Part shown: in pieces, positions 9,501-17,012 of the stretch | Layout of the letters: each line of letters opens with the position of its first letter | How positions within the stretch are numbered: the stretch's first letter is position 1 | DNA from: Pseudomonas sp. ACN8 | Lineage (GTDB): Bacteria > Pseudomonadota > Gammaproteobacteria > Pseudomonadales > Pseudomonadaceae | Assembly (NCBI RefSeq): GCF_002303925.1 | Contig: NZ_MRCS01000031.1 | Span: 20,347-84,346, forward strand | DNA: 64,000 bases | Direction of reading: 5' to 3' | Made by a program: the position numbers and the translations under genes | The notes under the pieces: generated by a model | Seen by the model: only the letters and a program-made list of their open reading frames with translations | What the model was told of the DNA's origin: nothing | The model's database searches: none

Positions 9501-10048
9501 CGTGGGGGACTGTTATCCAAGGTTGGGCTCGCGCCGAGCAGGGAAACATTGAGCAGGGAATCGCGCAGATAACCAAGGGTATCGCCACTTACCAAGCAAC
9601 CGGAGCAGAGCTTGGATGCTCTTATTTTCTGGCCCTGCTGGCCGCAGTTCACGGGCGTGTCGGGCAACCGCAGGCAGGATTGGATGCCGTGACCGACGCT
9701 CTGGCTATGGTGAACAGAACAGGCGAACACTTTTACGAAGCAGAACTGTACCGTCTCAAGGGAACTCTTACCCTCCAATGTCCGGGCGAAGACAGACAGG
9801 ATTCTTCCGTGCAGCAGGAAGCGCAAGCATGCTTTCAAAAGGCGATCTCGGTCGCTCGACAACAAGGGGCAAAGTCACTCGAGCTACGAGCCACAATGAG
9901 CCTTGCTCAGCTATGGGAAACACGAGACAAGGAGGCGGCCAGGCAAATGCTGGCCGACATCTATAGTTTTTTCACTGAAGGCTTCGACAGCGTTGATTTG
10001 CTACAAGCCAAGGCGCTGCTCGATGCATGGGCACCAAGCGGGGGGTGA
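6596..10048 (+). CDS. Zinc-ribbon class III nucleotide cyclase - AAA ATPase - TPR signalling protein
   Basis: This 1150-aa multidomain protein starts at ATG 6596 after AAGGGAAG. Residues 3-45 form two zinc ribbons (C3, C6, C17, C20; C28, C31, C42, C45). Residues about 98-282 are a class III cyclase domain: metal aspartates D108 (FADMAGS) and D152 (MGDG), and adenine-selecting K148 and D223. The transition-state arginine R234 is present, but the usual asparagine is histidine (H230 in IHIASR), a variant I recall from cyclase-AAA fusions. Residues about 300-600 are an AAA/STAND-like ATPase with Walker A GEAGVGKS (330-337) and Walker B ELLFED (454-459). The rest is helical and TPR-like. It should make a cyclic nucleotide, probably cAMP, under ATPase/TPR control; product and trigger are unknown. 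No membrane segment is seen. Confidence 0.85.
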   Translation: MRCANCGFENPSEASFCEACSAKLARSCTRCGHEAGLSDKFCSECGAPLTDAPAAPSPRPRPVSGPSPAPIHYTPHHLAERIRAEQAAMEARGETAGERKIVTALFADMAGSTALIHDLDPEEAQRLIEPVVALMMEAVHYYEGYVAKTMGDGILALFGAPIAHEDHPQRALYAALRMQQAIHQHGDRIRLEKGIPLQIRVGIHTGEVVVRSIRTDNLHTDYDPVGHTIHIASRMEGIAAPSSILVSESTHKLAEGYFEFRTLGATQVKGIPEPLVVYEVQGIGALRTRLQLAAHRGLARFVGRQVELDHLHQALDQAKAGHGQVVAVAGEAGVGKSRLFHEFKERSRRGCLVLETFSVSHGKAFAYFPLIELLNNYFQITALDDERRCREKVMGKALTLERGFEELVPYLLYLLVIGERSSALAEMDPQIRHDRIFDAITQLLVRESRDQPIELLFEDLQWLDRETEAFLARLIDRVASAPILLLVNYRPEYQTVWTRAGHCSQLRLEPLGPTEAQGLLAALLGDDPTLVPLKQLILEKTEGNPFFMEEVVQTLVEEKSLLGEPGRYRIQQTPAALHIPTTVQGVLAARIDRLPVAEKELLQTLSVIGKEFAFSLIQRICDGRVARMDDDLHNLLARLEAAEFIYQRPAFPEVEYSFKHALTQEVAGHSLLMERRSALHERTAQAIEAMFPTRIADYCSELAHHYRLSGNVPKAVEYLQCTGQQALQHSAHLDAMRHLGTALEMLEQLPDTPARVHQELTLLLSLGPALMAGRGYGAPEVAATYTRALALCAQVGDDSALFPALQGLRTYYSLRAEYSTACDLAERLLSVAQTAQDPDLLVEAHGALGATLFFQGDLRNAHEHQERARVLYNPDRHRTHAITYGMDPGYALTFSALSLWYLGFPDQASTRSRDSLAVAKKISHPFNLVFTLSATSILRQFRQDVRLAEEYADAVIKLSLERGFPFYLAWGTVIQGWARAEQGNIEQGIAQITKGIATYQATGAELGCSYFLALLAAVHGRVGQPQAGLDAVTDALAMVNRTGEHFYEAELYRLKGTLTLQCPGEDRQDSSVQQEAQACFQKAISVARQQGAKSLELRATMSLAQLWETRDKEAARQMLADIYSFFTEGFDSVDLLQAKALLDAWAPSGG

Positions 10049-10146
10049 ACGATCGATGATGCATGGCGCTGAATGGAGCATCGGCGTGTGGTCGGCAAGC
10101 GGGTGACGGGGCAAAGCACCGCTCAGCACCGACGAGGAGACCAAGA

Positions 10147-11196
10147 ATGGGCATGAAGAACGGAGAGCGTCGGGGCAGTGACGAACGTAAGCCGATCGCG
10201 CTGGCTCTGCAAGGCGGCGGGATGCATGGTGCGTTCACTTGGGGCGTGCTCGATCGGTTGCTCGAGGATGGCAGGCTTGCCATTGAAGGGGTGAGCGCAA
10301 CCAGTGCCGGTGCGATGAATGCCGTCGTGCTGGCCTACGGTATGCTACAAGGTGGCGAAGCCGGCGCGCGCCAGGCACTGCACGATTTCTGGTACGCCGT
10401 GGCGCAATCCGCCGAGCGTCATAACCCGTTGCGCTGGATGCCATGGCTGAAAGGGACGCACAGCTTCGGGCTGGACTATTCACCCATGTATACGTTCGCG
10501 GACATGGCGCTTCGTATCTTCTCACCTTACCAGTTCAACCGCCGCAACTTGAGTCCGCTGCGGGAGGTGCTGGAGAGGCAGGTCGATTTCTCCGCATTGC
10601 GAAAGCAATGCCCGTTCCTCCTCTATCTGTGCGCGACCAATGTCGAGACGGGGAAGATACGCATTTTCTCGGGCGAGGATGTCTGCCCCGAAGCGGTGCT
10701 AGCTTCGGCCTGTGTGCCGACATTGTTTCAGGCGATCACGATAGACGGGCAGAACTACTGGGATGGCGGCTATATGGGAAACCCGGCCATTTTCCCATTG
10801 ATCTACCACTGCCATACGCGCGATGTGGTGATCGTCCACATCAACCCGCTCGTCCGTCCCGGCGTACCCATTACAACTGCCGACATCCTCAATCGCATCA
10901 GTGAAATCAGCTTCAACTCGTCGCTGATGCGTGAGATGCGCACCATCGCCTTTGTCACCGACCTCATCCAGCAAGGCAAGGTCGATCGCGACGAGATGAA
11001 GGAGATGCTGATCCACTCCATTCGGGCCGACGAGGCGATGTGCGCGCTCAGCGTGTCCAGCAAGTACAACGCGGACTGGGACTTCCTTCGCGGAATGCGC
11101 GACAACGGACGACGCGAGGCCGAAGTGTGGCTCACGGAGAACTACCCGAGTATTGGCGAACGGTCGAGTATCGACATCCGAAAGGAATTTCTTTGA
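10147..11196 (+). CDS. Patatin-like phospholipase family protein (DUF3734-type)
   Basis: This is a 349-aa predicted lipid acyl hydrolase. It starts at ATG 10147, which has GAGGAG 8 bases upstream; longer in-frame starts upstream lack this. The oxyanion loop is QGGGMHGAF (22-30), the nucleophile is S53 in ATSAG, and the partner aspartate is D206 in WDGGYMGNP, a complete patatin Ser-Asp dyad. The tail from about residue 300 matches the DUF3734 extension found in soluble bacterial patatins. It lies 98 bp downstream of the cyclase on the same strand, so co-transcription is likely. The substrate is unknown; both lipid signalling and membrane damage are possible. Confidence 0.85.
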   Translation: MGMKNGERRGSDERKPIALALQGGGMHGAFTWGVLDRLLEDGRLAIEGVSATSAGAMNAVVLAYGMLQGGEAGARQALHDFWYAVAQSAERHNPLRWMPWLKGTHSFGLDYSPMYTFADMALRIFSPYQFNRRNLSPLREVLERQVDFSALRKQCPFLLYLCATNVETGKIRIFSGEDVCPEAVLASACVPTLFQAITIDGQNYWDGGYMGNPAIFPLIYHCHTRDVVIVHINPLVRPGVPITTADILNRISEISFNSSLMREMRTIAFVTDLIQQGKVDRDEMKEMLIHSIRADEAMCALSVSSKYNADWDFLRGMRDNGRREAEVWLTENYPSIGERSSIDIRKEFL

Positions 11197-11737
11197 ACGC
11201 CGTCATAGGACAGGAAAGGTCACTGGCGTCGGCACGAACGCTCGCGCAATGGGTGCGGTGCTGCACGCTGAGTGCTGCGTCGTGGTGCTGCGTGCGACTT
11301 CGCCGCACTTGCTATATGTGAAAAGGCACCTAAGCCGCAGAGGCGTATGTGGCTTTTCACAGTTCATGCTCTACTGAAAACAGTTCAATTCTCATTGCAG
11401 ACCTGACCGCTGCAGAACCAAGCGACTCTATTCTCCACTCCAATCTACTGGCCACAAACTCCCGGCTGAGTAGGTGTTCGGTCAAACAGGACAGGTAACA
11501 GACTAAGAAAAAAGGAGGGGCATCAGAAATAAGAGTTGGACACCCCCCCTGGAAACAAAGATGTATTATCAGCTGGTTCTGGACAGTTGGTTCGGTGCGG
11601 AGCCGCAATAGACGGTAGGCAAGGGTTATTAAAGTTGTGAAGAAGAACTGCGCTCGCATCAATAGATAAGAGCGCGGCTCCATGTTCAGATTACTTCAAG
11701 TGAAGCGAATGACTCAAACAGTCTCTGCCTGGATCAA
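11197..11737. other. Gene-free segment with a hairpin and the terminator of the opposite operon
   Basis: No convincing gene is seen in these 541 bp. A long-armed hairpin lies just after the patatin gene (TGTGAAAAG at 11317-11325 pairs with CTTTTCACA at 11353-11361), a possible terminator or a mobile-element end. The minus-strand terminator at 11508-11549 is listed separately. The remainder is lower-GC sequence without recognisable motifs. Confidence 0.5.
11508..11549 (-). terminator. Rho-independent terminator of the Rieske/FrmA operon
   Basis: On the minus strand the arm GGGGGGGTGTC (11549-11539) pairs completely, with G-U pairs, with GATGCCCCTCC (11524-11514), followed by six T (11513-11508). 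It sits about 190 bp past the stop of the last minus-strand gene of block A. Its arms and loop nearly repeat those of the terminator at 3880-3921. Confidence 0.82.
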
Positions 11738-12121
11738 TTAAGCTGGTTGGAAGCAATAAACAGCCAATTTATTGCCATCTAGATCTCGGACATAAGCGGC
11801 ATAGGCGTTAGGTGCCCAGCCACGAGGCCCTGGTTGCCCTTCGTCCTTAGCCCCCAATGCCAGAGCTACTTCGTGGAACGCATGAATCGCAGTGCGACTC
11901 GGCGCTTGGAAGCTGACGGTAACACCATTACCTACAGTGGCCGGAGCACCATCTGCGGGTTTAAGGACGAAAAATGCAGGGGAGTCATAACCCCAGATCG
12001 AACCATTGTCATCCAGATCAGCAATTCGTTTGTAATCCAACTCCCCCAGCACTTTGTCATAGAACTCGCGAGCCTGAGTTAGGTCATTGGTGCCAACAGT
12101 AACATGCGTATAGATAGACAT
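11738..12121 (-). CDS. VOC (glyoxalase/bleomycin-resistance) family protein
   Basis: This 127-aa single-module vicinal-oxygen-chelate protein is called from ATG 12121; a longer frame upstream lacks family sequence. It has the beta-alpha-beta-beta-beta pattern, beginning with HVTVGTNDLTQAREFY and ending in VRDLDGNKLAVYC. Candidate metal ligands are the N-terminal histidine and the C-terminal region near DGNKLA, where the usual glutamate is not obvious. It is the last gene of a minus-strand operon, behind frmA, in the place where an S-formylglutathione hydrolase is often found. A glutathione-linked role is possible but unproven. Confidence 0.72.
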   Translation of the reverse strand: MSIYTHVTVGTNDLTQAREFYDKVLGELDYKRIADLDDNGSIWGYDSPAFFVLKPADGAPATVGNGVTVSFQAPSRTAIHAFHEVALALGAKDEGQPGPRGWAPNAYAAYVRDLDGNKLAVYCFQPA

Positions 12122-12202
12122 ATTTTCTCGATTTAAGAAGTGGCGGGCATGAGCCCAATAATTACGTGTCGACGTCGGCAATGACTGCGTCGGCACGCAA
12201 AT

Positions 12203-13315
12203 TCAGAAATGAATGACAGTCCGAATGCTCTTCCCGGCGTGCATCAGATCAAATGCATCATTGATGCGGTCGAGCCCCATGGTGTGAGTGATAAATGTAT
12301 CGAGCGGAATTTCACCCTTCTGCGCCTTATCCACGTAGCGAGGCAGTTCGGTGCGCCCCTTTACGCCGCCGAAGGCACTACCGCGCCAGACACGACCGGT
12401 GACCAATTGAAAGGGGCGAGTGCTGATCTCTACACCAGCTGGTGCCACTCCGATGATGGTCGACTCGCCCCAACCCTTGTGGCAGCACTCCAACGCAGCG
12501 CGCATCAGTTTCACGTTGCCGATGCACTCGAAGCTATAATCGACGCCACCGTCGGTCAATTCGATGATTACATCCTGGATGGGAGTGGTGTACTCGTTCG
12601 GGTTGAGAAACTCGGTGGCGCCCAATTCGCGAGCGACTTCGAACTTGGCCGGGTTGATATCGATGGCGATGATCTGGGACGCTTTAGCCATTCTGGCGCC
12701 GATAATTGCTGCTAAACCGATGCCACCCAACCCGAAAATAGCGACTGTCGCGCCTTCGGTGACTTTTGCGGTGTTGAGTACCGCACCGATTCCAGTGGTC
12801 ACCCCGCACCCGAGCAGGCAGACCTTTTCCAGCGGCGCCTCCTTGGGGATCTTGGCCAGGGAGATTTCCGGTAGCACGGTGTACTCGGAAAAGGTCGAAC
12901 AACCCATGTAGTGATAGATCGGCTCCCCGTTGTAGGAGAAACGCGTTGTTCCGTCGGGCATCAAGCCCTTACCCTGGGTGGAGCGAACTGCCTGACAAAG
13001 GTTAGTCTTGCCTGAGGTACAGAACTTGCACTGGCCGCATTCGGCCGTGTACAGGGGGATGACGTGGTCACCCACTTGCAACGAGGTGACGCCCTCACCG
13101 ACCGCTTCGACAATGCCTCCGCCTTCGTGACCGAGAATGCAGGGGAACACGCCCTCACTGTCTAGTCCGGAGAGCGTATAAGCGTCGGTATGGCAGACAC
13201 CGGTGGCAACGATTCGTACCAGTACCTCTCCTGCCTTGGGTGGCGCTACGTCAATTTCGACAATCTCGAGCGGTTGATTCGGTGCGAACGCTACTGCAGC
13301 GCGTGACTTGATCAT
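12203..13315 (-). CDS. frmA: S-(hydroxymethyl)glutathione dehydrogenase / class III alcohol dehydrogenase
   Basis: This 370-aa protein starts at ATG 13315 behind AGGAAGTTGCTC. It oxidises the glutathione-formaldehyde adduct with NAD+ to S-formylglutathione. The catalytic zinc site is visible in GVCHTDAY, GHEGGG and the later LGCGVTTG. The structural zinc loop is CGQCKFCTSGKTNLC, and the Rossmann motif is GLGGIGLA. The length and the signature HYMGCSTFSEYTV are those of class III enzymes. It lies in the same orientation as, and downstream of, a VanA-like Rieske oxygenase that would release formaldehyde if it is an O-demethylase. No frmB or frmR is next to it. Confidence 0.92.
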   Translation of the reverse strand: MIKSRAAVAFAPNQPLEIVEIDVAPPKAGEVLVRIVATGVCHTDAYTLSGLDSEGVFPCILGHEGGGIVEAVGEGVTSLQVGDHVIPLYTAECGQCKFCTSGKTNLCQAVRSTQGKGLMPDGTTRFSYNGEPIYHYMGCSTFSEYTVLPEISLAKIPKEAPLEKVCLLGCGVTTGIGAVLNTAKVTEGATVAIFGLGGIGLAAIIGARMAKASQIIAIDINPAKFEVARELGATEFLNPNEYTTPIQDVIIELTDGGVDYSFECIGNVKLMRAALECCHKGWGESTIIGVAPAGVEISTRPFQLVTGRVWRGSAFGGVKGRTELPRYVDKAQKGEIPLDTFITHTMGLDRINDAFDLMHAGKSIRTVIHF

Positions 13316-13507
13316 GAGCAACTTCCTGATGTAAAGGACAGCTTGTGTTAGTTCAAAAAACTGCAAGAACCCATTGCTGGATCGCTGGGCGAAGCCGGTC
13401 GCTGGTCCCAAGCCGCGCCATCGGCGGCTATGGTGGTTCAACAAAACCGAGGGGTTTTCGTATTGGCGCCTGCTGTCGAAGCGCTTGACACTGGGCCACA
13501 CAGGCCA

Positions 13508-13867
13508 TTAGCCGGCCACCGACAGCAGGGCCGCGATGGCCCAGAAAATCATGTACTCGGGGCCTTGCTTCTGCCAGCGCCAGTTGAAGCCATTGATCTT
13601 GAGCACCGCATAGCTGGCCCCCGCGAGCACGCCTGCGGCGAGACAGGCGGCGACTTTGGGGTAGATGTTGAATGCCAGGCCCAGACCCGCAATCACTTCG
13701 ACCGCGATGGTTAGCACCACGAAGACCCGCGCCGGATGCAAGCCGGCCTTGGCGAAGGTCTGCGAGGCCGGCCCCAGGTTGCGGATCTTGCCGATGCAGT
13801 GGGGCAGAAACCAGACACCGCACAGCACGCGCAGCACGGACAGGGGATCAACACTCATCGCATCCAT
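13508..13867 (-). CDS. DoxX family membrane protein (copy 1)
   Basis: This is a 119-aa integral membrane protein of the DoxX group with about four hydrophobic segments. Its start ATG 13867 overlaps the stop of the upstream NMT1-like gene (TGATG), so the two are translationally coupled. Conserved stretches FLPHCIGKI and KINGFNWRWQKQGPEYM recur almost unchanged in the copy at 19756. DoxX proteins are linked to quinone or thiosulfate electron transfer in some organisms. Its role here is unknown; its strict pairing with the NMT1-like gene suggests a joint function. Confidence 0.82.
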   Translation of the reverse strand: MDAMSVDPLSVLRVLCGVWFLPHCIGKIRNLGPASQTFAKAGLHPARVFVVLTIAVEVIAGLGLAFNIYPKVAACLAAGVLAGASYAVLKINGFNWRWQKQGPEYMIFWAIAALLSVAG

Positions 13868-14817
13868 CACACGGTCTCCCCAGTGTGCATGGCCCGCGCT
13901 GCACGTTGAGCCCAGCGGCCGTCCCAGCCCCGGCGGGCGCTATCCTGCGCGGCGGCGTCAAGCAGCCCGGCTTTGACCATCAGCTCCAGCGACTTGTCCA
14001 ATGCGGCGGACGGGATCTCCTGCGAGCGGGCAAACGCCGACTTGTCACGCATGTAGTTGAGCGCCCGTTTCGCGTAGGCCGCGTCTGACTGGGTCACCTC
14101 CATCATGATGGGCAACAGCGTCGCGTCGTTCGTCTCGTCGTAGACAAGTGCGGTGGCCTCGGCCAGCGCGCGCAGCAGGGCCAGCACCGCGACCTCGTGG
14201 GCTTGCACCCATTCCAACCGACCGAGCATGGCGGTGAAGGCGATCTCGGGCAGGTAGTCGCTGACCTCGCCGAGGTCGCTGTAGCCAGCGTCAATGGCCA
14301 GAAAATTGAACGGTGGCGGCTGCACCGCAGCATCAATGCTGCCCTCCTGCAGTGCCTTCCAACGCGCTTGGTGCACGCCTGCCAAGGAAAACGAATAGTC
14401 TTCCGGATACTGCAGCCCGTGTTGGGCCAGCATTTCGCGTGTGTAGATGGCTGTGCCTTCGGTGAGCGAAGAGGTGCCGAGCACGGAGCCCTTCAGATCC
14501 TCGATGCGCTCGATGCCCGCGCGCGCCACCAAAGTGAGCGGCAGGCAGTTGCAGTTGGCTGCGATCAGCCTCAGATTACCCCCAGCGGCAGCGTCGGCCA
14601 GCACACCTTCAGGTGGTGAGATGGCCAGATCGGCCTCGCCCGTGCGTACCGCAGCGGTTGCCTTGTCCACACTGCCCAGGCGACAGAGTTCCACCTCAAG
14701 GCCGTAGCGTTTGAAGATGCCGCGATCGCGCGCCACGAACACGGGGAGCCAGTTAAAACCGAGGGCTCCTCCGGCCAACTTGACGGGGGTGAGAGGGTGG
14801 ATGGATGGGTGGGTCAT
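13867..14817 (-). CDS. NMT1/ThiY-like periplasmic-binding-fold protein without signal peptide (copy 1)
   Basis: This 316-aa protein has the NMT1/SsuA type substrate-binding fold. Landmarks are GFNWLPVFVARDRGIF, GSVDKATAAV, LAISPPEGV and GTSSLTEGTAIYTREML. Solute-binding proteins normally begin with a signal peptide or lipobox. This one starts MTHPSIHPLTPVKLAGG directly before the first strand, and no upstream in-frame start supplies a leader. No ABC permease or ATPase gene lies in the window. It may therefore be cytoplasmic, like enzymes built on this fold (THI5-type synthases, dihydroxyphthalate decarboxylase). The function is not known. Confidence 0.75.
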   Translation of the reverse strand: MTHPSIHPLTPVKLAGGALGFNWLPVFVARDRGIFKRYGLEVELCRLGSVDKATAAVRTGEADLAISPPEGVLADAAAGGNLRLIAANCNCLPLTLVARAGIERIEDLKGSVLGTSSLTEGTAIYTREMLAQHGLQYPEDYSFSLAGVHQARWKALQEGSIDAAVQPPPFNFLAIDAGYSDLGEVSDYLPEIAFTAMLGRLEWVQAHEVAVLALLRALAEATALVYDETNDATLLPIMMEVTQSDAAYAKRALNYMRDKSAFARSQEIPSAALDKSLELMVKAGLLDAAAQDSARRGWDGRWAQRAARAMHTGETV

Positions 14818-14863
14818 GAAATCATTCCAGTGGTTCGGTTCGATGGACGAAAGGGGAGGGAGC

Positions 14864-15823
14864 TCAGAGATCGAGCACCAGTAACTGCGAGTGCGCTCTG
14901 GAGCAGCACGGTGTGAAGCAGTCGTTGGCCGCTCGCTCCTGTTCGGTGAGGTAGCTGTCGCGGTGGTCGGGCTGACCTTTGAGCACGCGGGTGACGCAGG
15001 TGCCACAAACGCCCTGTTCGCAAGACACAGGCACTTCGATACCGTGCTCGTTCAGCACTTCGATCACGTTGCGCTCGGCCGGCACCGTGTGAATGGCGCC
15101 GTCACGGCCGATCTGGATCTGGAATGCACCGTCTTCGGCGTCTAGGTCCTGGGCGCGGGCGGGCGCGGCAAAATACTCGCGATGCAGCTGTGCTTCGGGC
15201 CAGCCGGCCTCACGCGCGCCCTGCAACACCCAATCCATGAATCCGCCGGGTCCGCAGACATAGATATGGGTGCCTGGCGTGACCGCCCCCAGAGCTTCAG
15301 CCAGCACAAGCTTTTGCTCAGGCGCGCCATCGTCCAGATGGAAGTGCACATGAGGGGCCACCGACTCTTGGTGCAGCCGTTCTTCGAACGCCATACGTGC
15401 GGCCGAGCGGGCTCCGTAGTGCAAAACGAAGTCCGCGCCCCTGGCCGCCAGATGCTCGGTCATTGATAGCAAGGGCGTGATGCCGATGCCGCCGGCCAGC
15501 AGCACCGAGCGCAGCGCTCCGGTCTCCAGCGGGAAGTGGTTGCGCGGGGCGCCAATGTGCAGGCGATCGCCGATCTGCAGCGCGTGAACCGCCGCGGAAC
15601 CGCCTCGCGAGGTCGGCTCAAGCAACACCGCGATCAGGTAGCGGCCCACCTGCTCCGACCCCGGGCACAGCGAGTACTGCCGGATCAGGCGGTTGGGCAA
15701 ATGCACATCGATGTGAGCCCCGGGCTCATAGGGCGGCAGTGGTGACCCGTCCACGGCCGTCAGCTCGAAGCTGCAGATTCCCTCGGCTTCGCTATGCCGC
15801 TGGGTGACAAATACCTCGATCAT
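14864..15823 (-). CDS. Phthalate-dioxygenase-reductase type oxidoreductase (VanB-like)
   Basis: This 319-aa reductase passes electrons from NAD(P)H through FMN and a plant-type [2Fe-2S] centre to the Rieske oxygenase encoded just upstream. The FMN motif is RQYS (48-51), the nucleotide region GGIGITPLLSM (111-121) and CGPGGFMDW (190-198), and the cluster ligands C268, C273, C276 and C306. The domain order FMN, NAD, ferredoxin defines the class IA reductases partnering VanA or phthalate oxygenases. Its ATG overlaps the oxygenase stop (ATGA). Confidence 0.92.
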   Translation of the reverse strand: MIEVFVTQRHSEAEGICSFELTAVDGSPLPPYEPGAHIDVHLPNRLIRQYSLCPGSEQVGRYLIAVLLEPTSRGGSAAVHALQIGDRLHIGAPRNHFPLETGALRSVLLAGGIGITPLLSMTEHLAARGADFVLHYGARSAARMAFEERLHQESVAPHVHFHLDDGAPEQKLVLAEALGAVTPGTHIYVCGPGGFMDWVLQGAREAGWPEAQLHREYFAAPARAQDLDAEDGAFQIQIGRDGAIHTVPAERNVIEVLNEHGIEVPVSCEQGVCGTCVTRVLKGQPDHRDSYLTEQERAANDCFTPCCSRAHSQLLVLDL

Positions 15824-16854
15824 GACACCACCTGCTGGTCTATGAGCTGCTGCAACACACGCCGTGCGCGTAGTGAAGCCGAATCTGTGGGCAACAGCAC
15901 GGGCTTTAGCGCCTCCTGCGGTTGGCCACCCATGTGCACGGATTGGGCTTCGATCATCGGCCCGTCTTCGGTCTCGAAGGCCGTCTGCAGGCTGGCCTGC
16001 AGACGCGTGGAGAATTCCGGGTCCTCAAGCTTGAAGTCGCGCCCCCACTTCCAGAAGTAGTGGCAGGTGTGCGCTGTCTCCGGGGTGATCAGGTGGGCCT
16101 GGTAGGAACGAGGCCCTTCCTCGGGCGGTTGGCCTGGGCGGGTGACCCCGATCTCCAGGCGCAGCGTCGAGGGGGCTTCCCATTTGACGATGGAAAGGTG
16201 ATCCACATGGGTCGGAGCATCGTCGCCGTAGGCGAAGGCAAACAGCCCGCTGATGGGCTCACTCGGACGCCAGTTACGCGCCACCACTGTGTTGCCCTGC
16301 TGCTCCATAGAATATTGGGTGCGCCGGTTGAAGCCCTCAGTGGCCAGGTAGGGGTGCAGGAACTCGGCATGGCTAAGGTCGAGCAGGTTGTCCGCAATGA
16401 GCTGGTACTCACCTTTGACCTGGACGTAGCCCTGAACGCAGGTGTAGCGCTCGCTATTGTCGAACTCCGGCCAGCGCCGCAGTTTGGACTCATCGGCGGG
16501 TTCGTCACCCCACCACATCCATACGAAGCCATCGCGCTCGACCAGCGGATAGCTGCGCGCGCAGGCCGCCTTGGGAATCTTGCCCTCGCCGATGGGGTTG
16601 TGCACACAGGCACCCTGAGGATCGAAACGCAGTCCGTGGTAGGGGCAGCGCAAATCGTCGCCAAACACCTCGCCTTTGTGCAGCGGGGCAAAGCGGTGGG
16701 GGCAACGGTCGTGCAGGGCCACTGCGATTCCTGAGGAACCTCGGTACAGCGCCACCGGCTCACCGAGCAGCGTGCGCAACAACGGTGTGGCGCTCAGTTC
16801 GCTGCTAAAGGCCGCTGCATACCATGTATTGGACAGATAGACGGGAGCGGTCAT
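15820..16854 (-). CDS. Rieske [2Fe-2S] aromatic oxygenase, VanA-like
   Basis: This is a 344-aa oxygenase subunit from ATG 16854, preceded by GAAGGAGACAAACGC. The Rieske ligands are C51-x-H53 and C70-x2-H73. The mononuclear iron site is DNLLDLSHAEFLH, with H162 and H167 and a bridging acidic residue nearby. Size and motif spacing match VanA-type O-demethylases and related single-subunit oxygenases, which cut aryl methyl ethers and release formaldehyde. The frmA gene in the same operon supports demethylation. The substrate (vanillate, syringate or another) cannot be read from sequence. A palindromic site sits 75 bp upstream. Confidence 0.9.
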   Translation of the reverse strand: MTAPVYLSNTWYAAAFSSELSATPLLRTLLGEPVALYRGSSGIAVALHDRCPHRFAPLHKGEVFGDDLRCPYHGLRFDPQGACVHNPIGEGKIPKAACARSYPLVERDGFVWMWWGDEPADESKLRRWPEFDNSERYTCVQGYVQVKGEYQLIADNLLDLSHAEFLHPYLATEGFNRRTQYSMEQQGNTVVARNWRPSEPISGLFAFAYGDDAPTHVDHLSIVKWEAPSTLRLEIGVTRPGQPPEEGPRSYQAHLITPETAHTCHYFWKWGRDFKLEDPEFSTRLQASLQTAFETEDGPMIEAQSVHMGGQPQEALKPVLLPTDSASLRARRVLQQLIDQQVVS

Positions 16855-16928
16855 TGCGTTTGTCTCCTTCGGTTTGGTTCGGTACGAACTCTTGTAATGG
16901 CGTCTTGCACAAACTTCACATGCCTTGT

Positions 16929-16942
16929 AGTATCCGCATACC
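16929..16942. promoter_or_regulatory. Candidate TetR operator between the Rieske and alcohol dehydrogenase genes
   Basis: The site AGTATCCGCATACC lies in the 158-bp divergent promoter region. It matches the palindrome GGTATCTGAATACC at 22916 in most positions. Binding by the TetR protein encoded at 20205 is inferred from repetition and location. Confidence 0.5.
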
Positions 16943-17012
16943 GAGTAGAATGTCAATTATTTTTCTTTTCGACCTTTCCGATCCTCGGCCCAAAAAATAA
17001 AGGAGACCCCAT

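Noticed and set aside
13867..15006. Longer start for NMT1-like copy 1 that might supply a signal peptide
   Set aside because: The extra 63 codons run through the reductase gene in another frame, lack hydrophobic character and contain no leader; ATG 14817 is adopted, though its ribosome site is weak.
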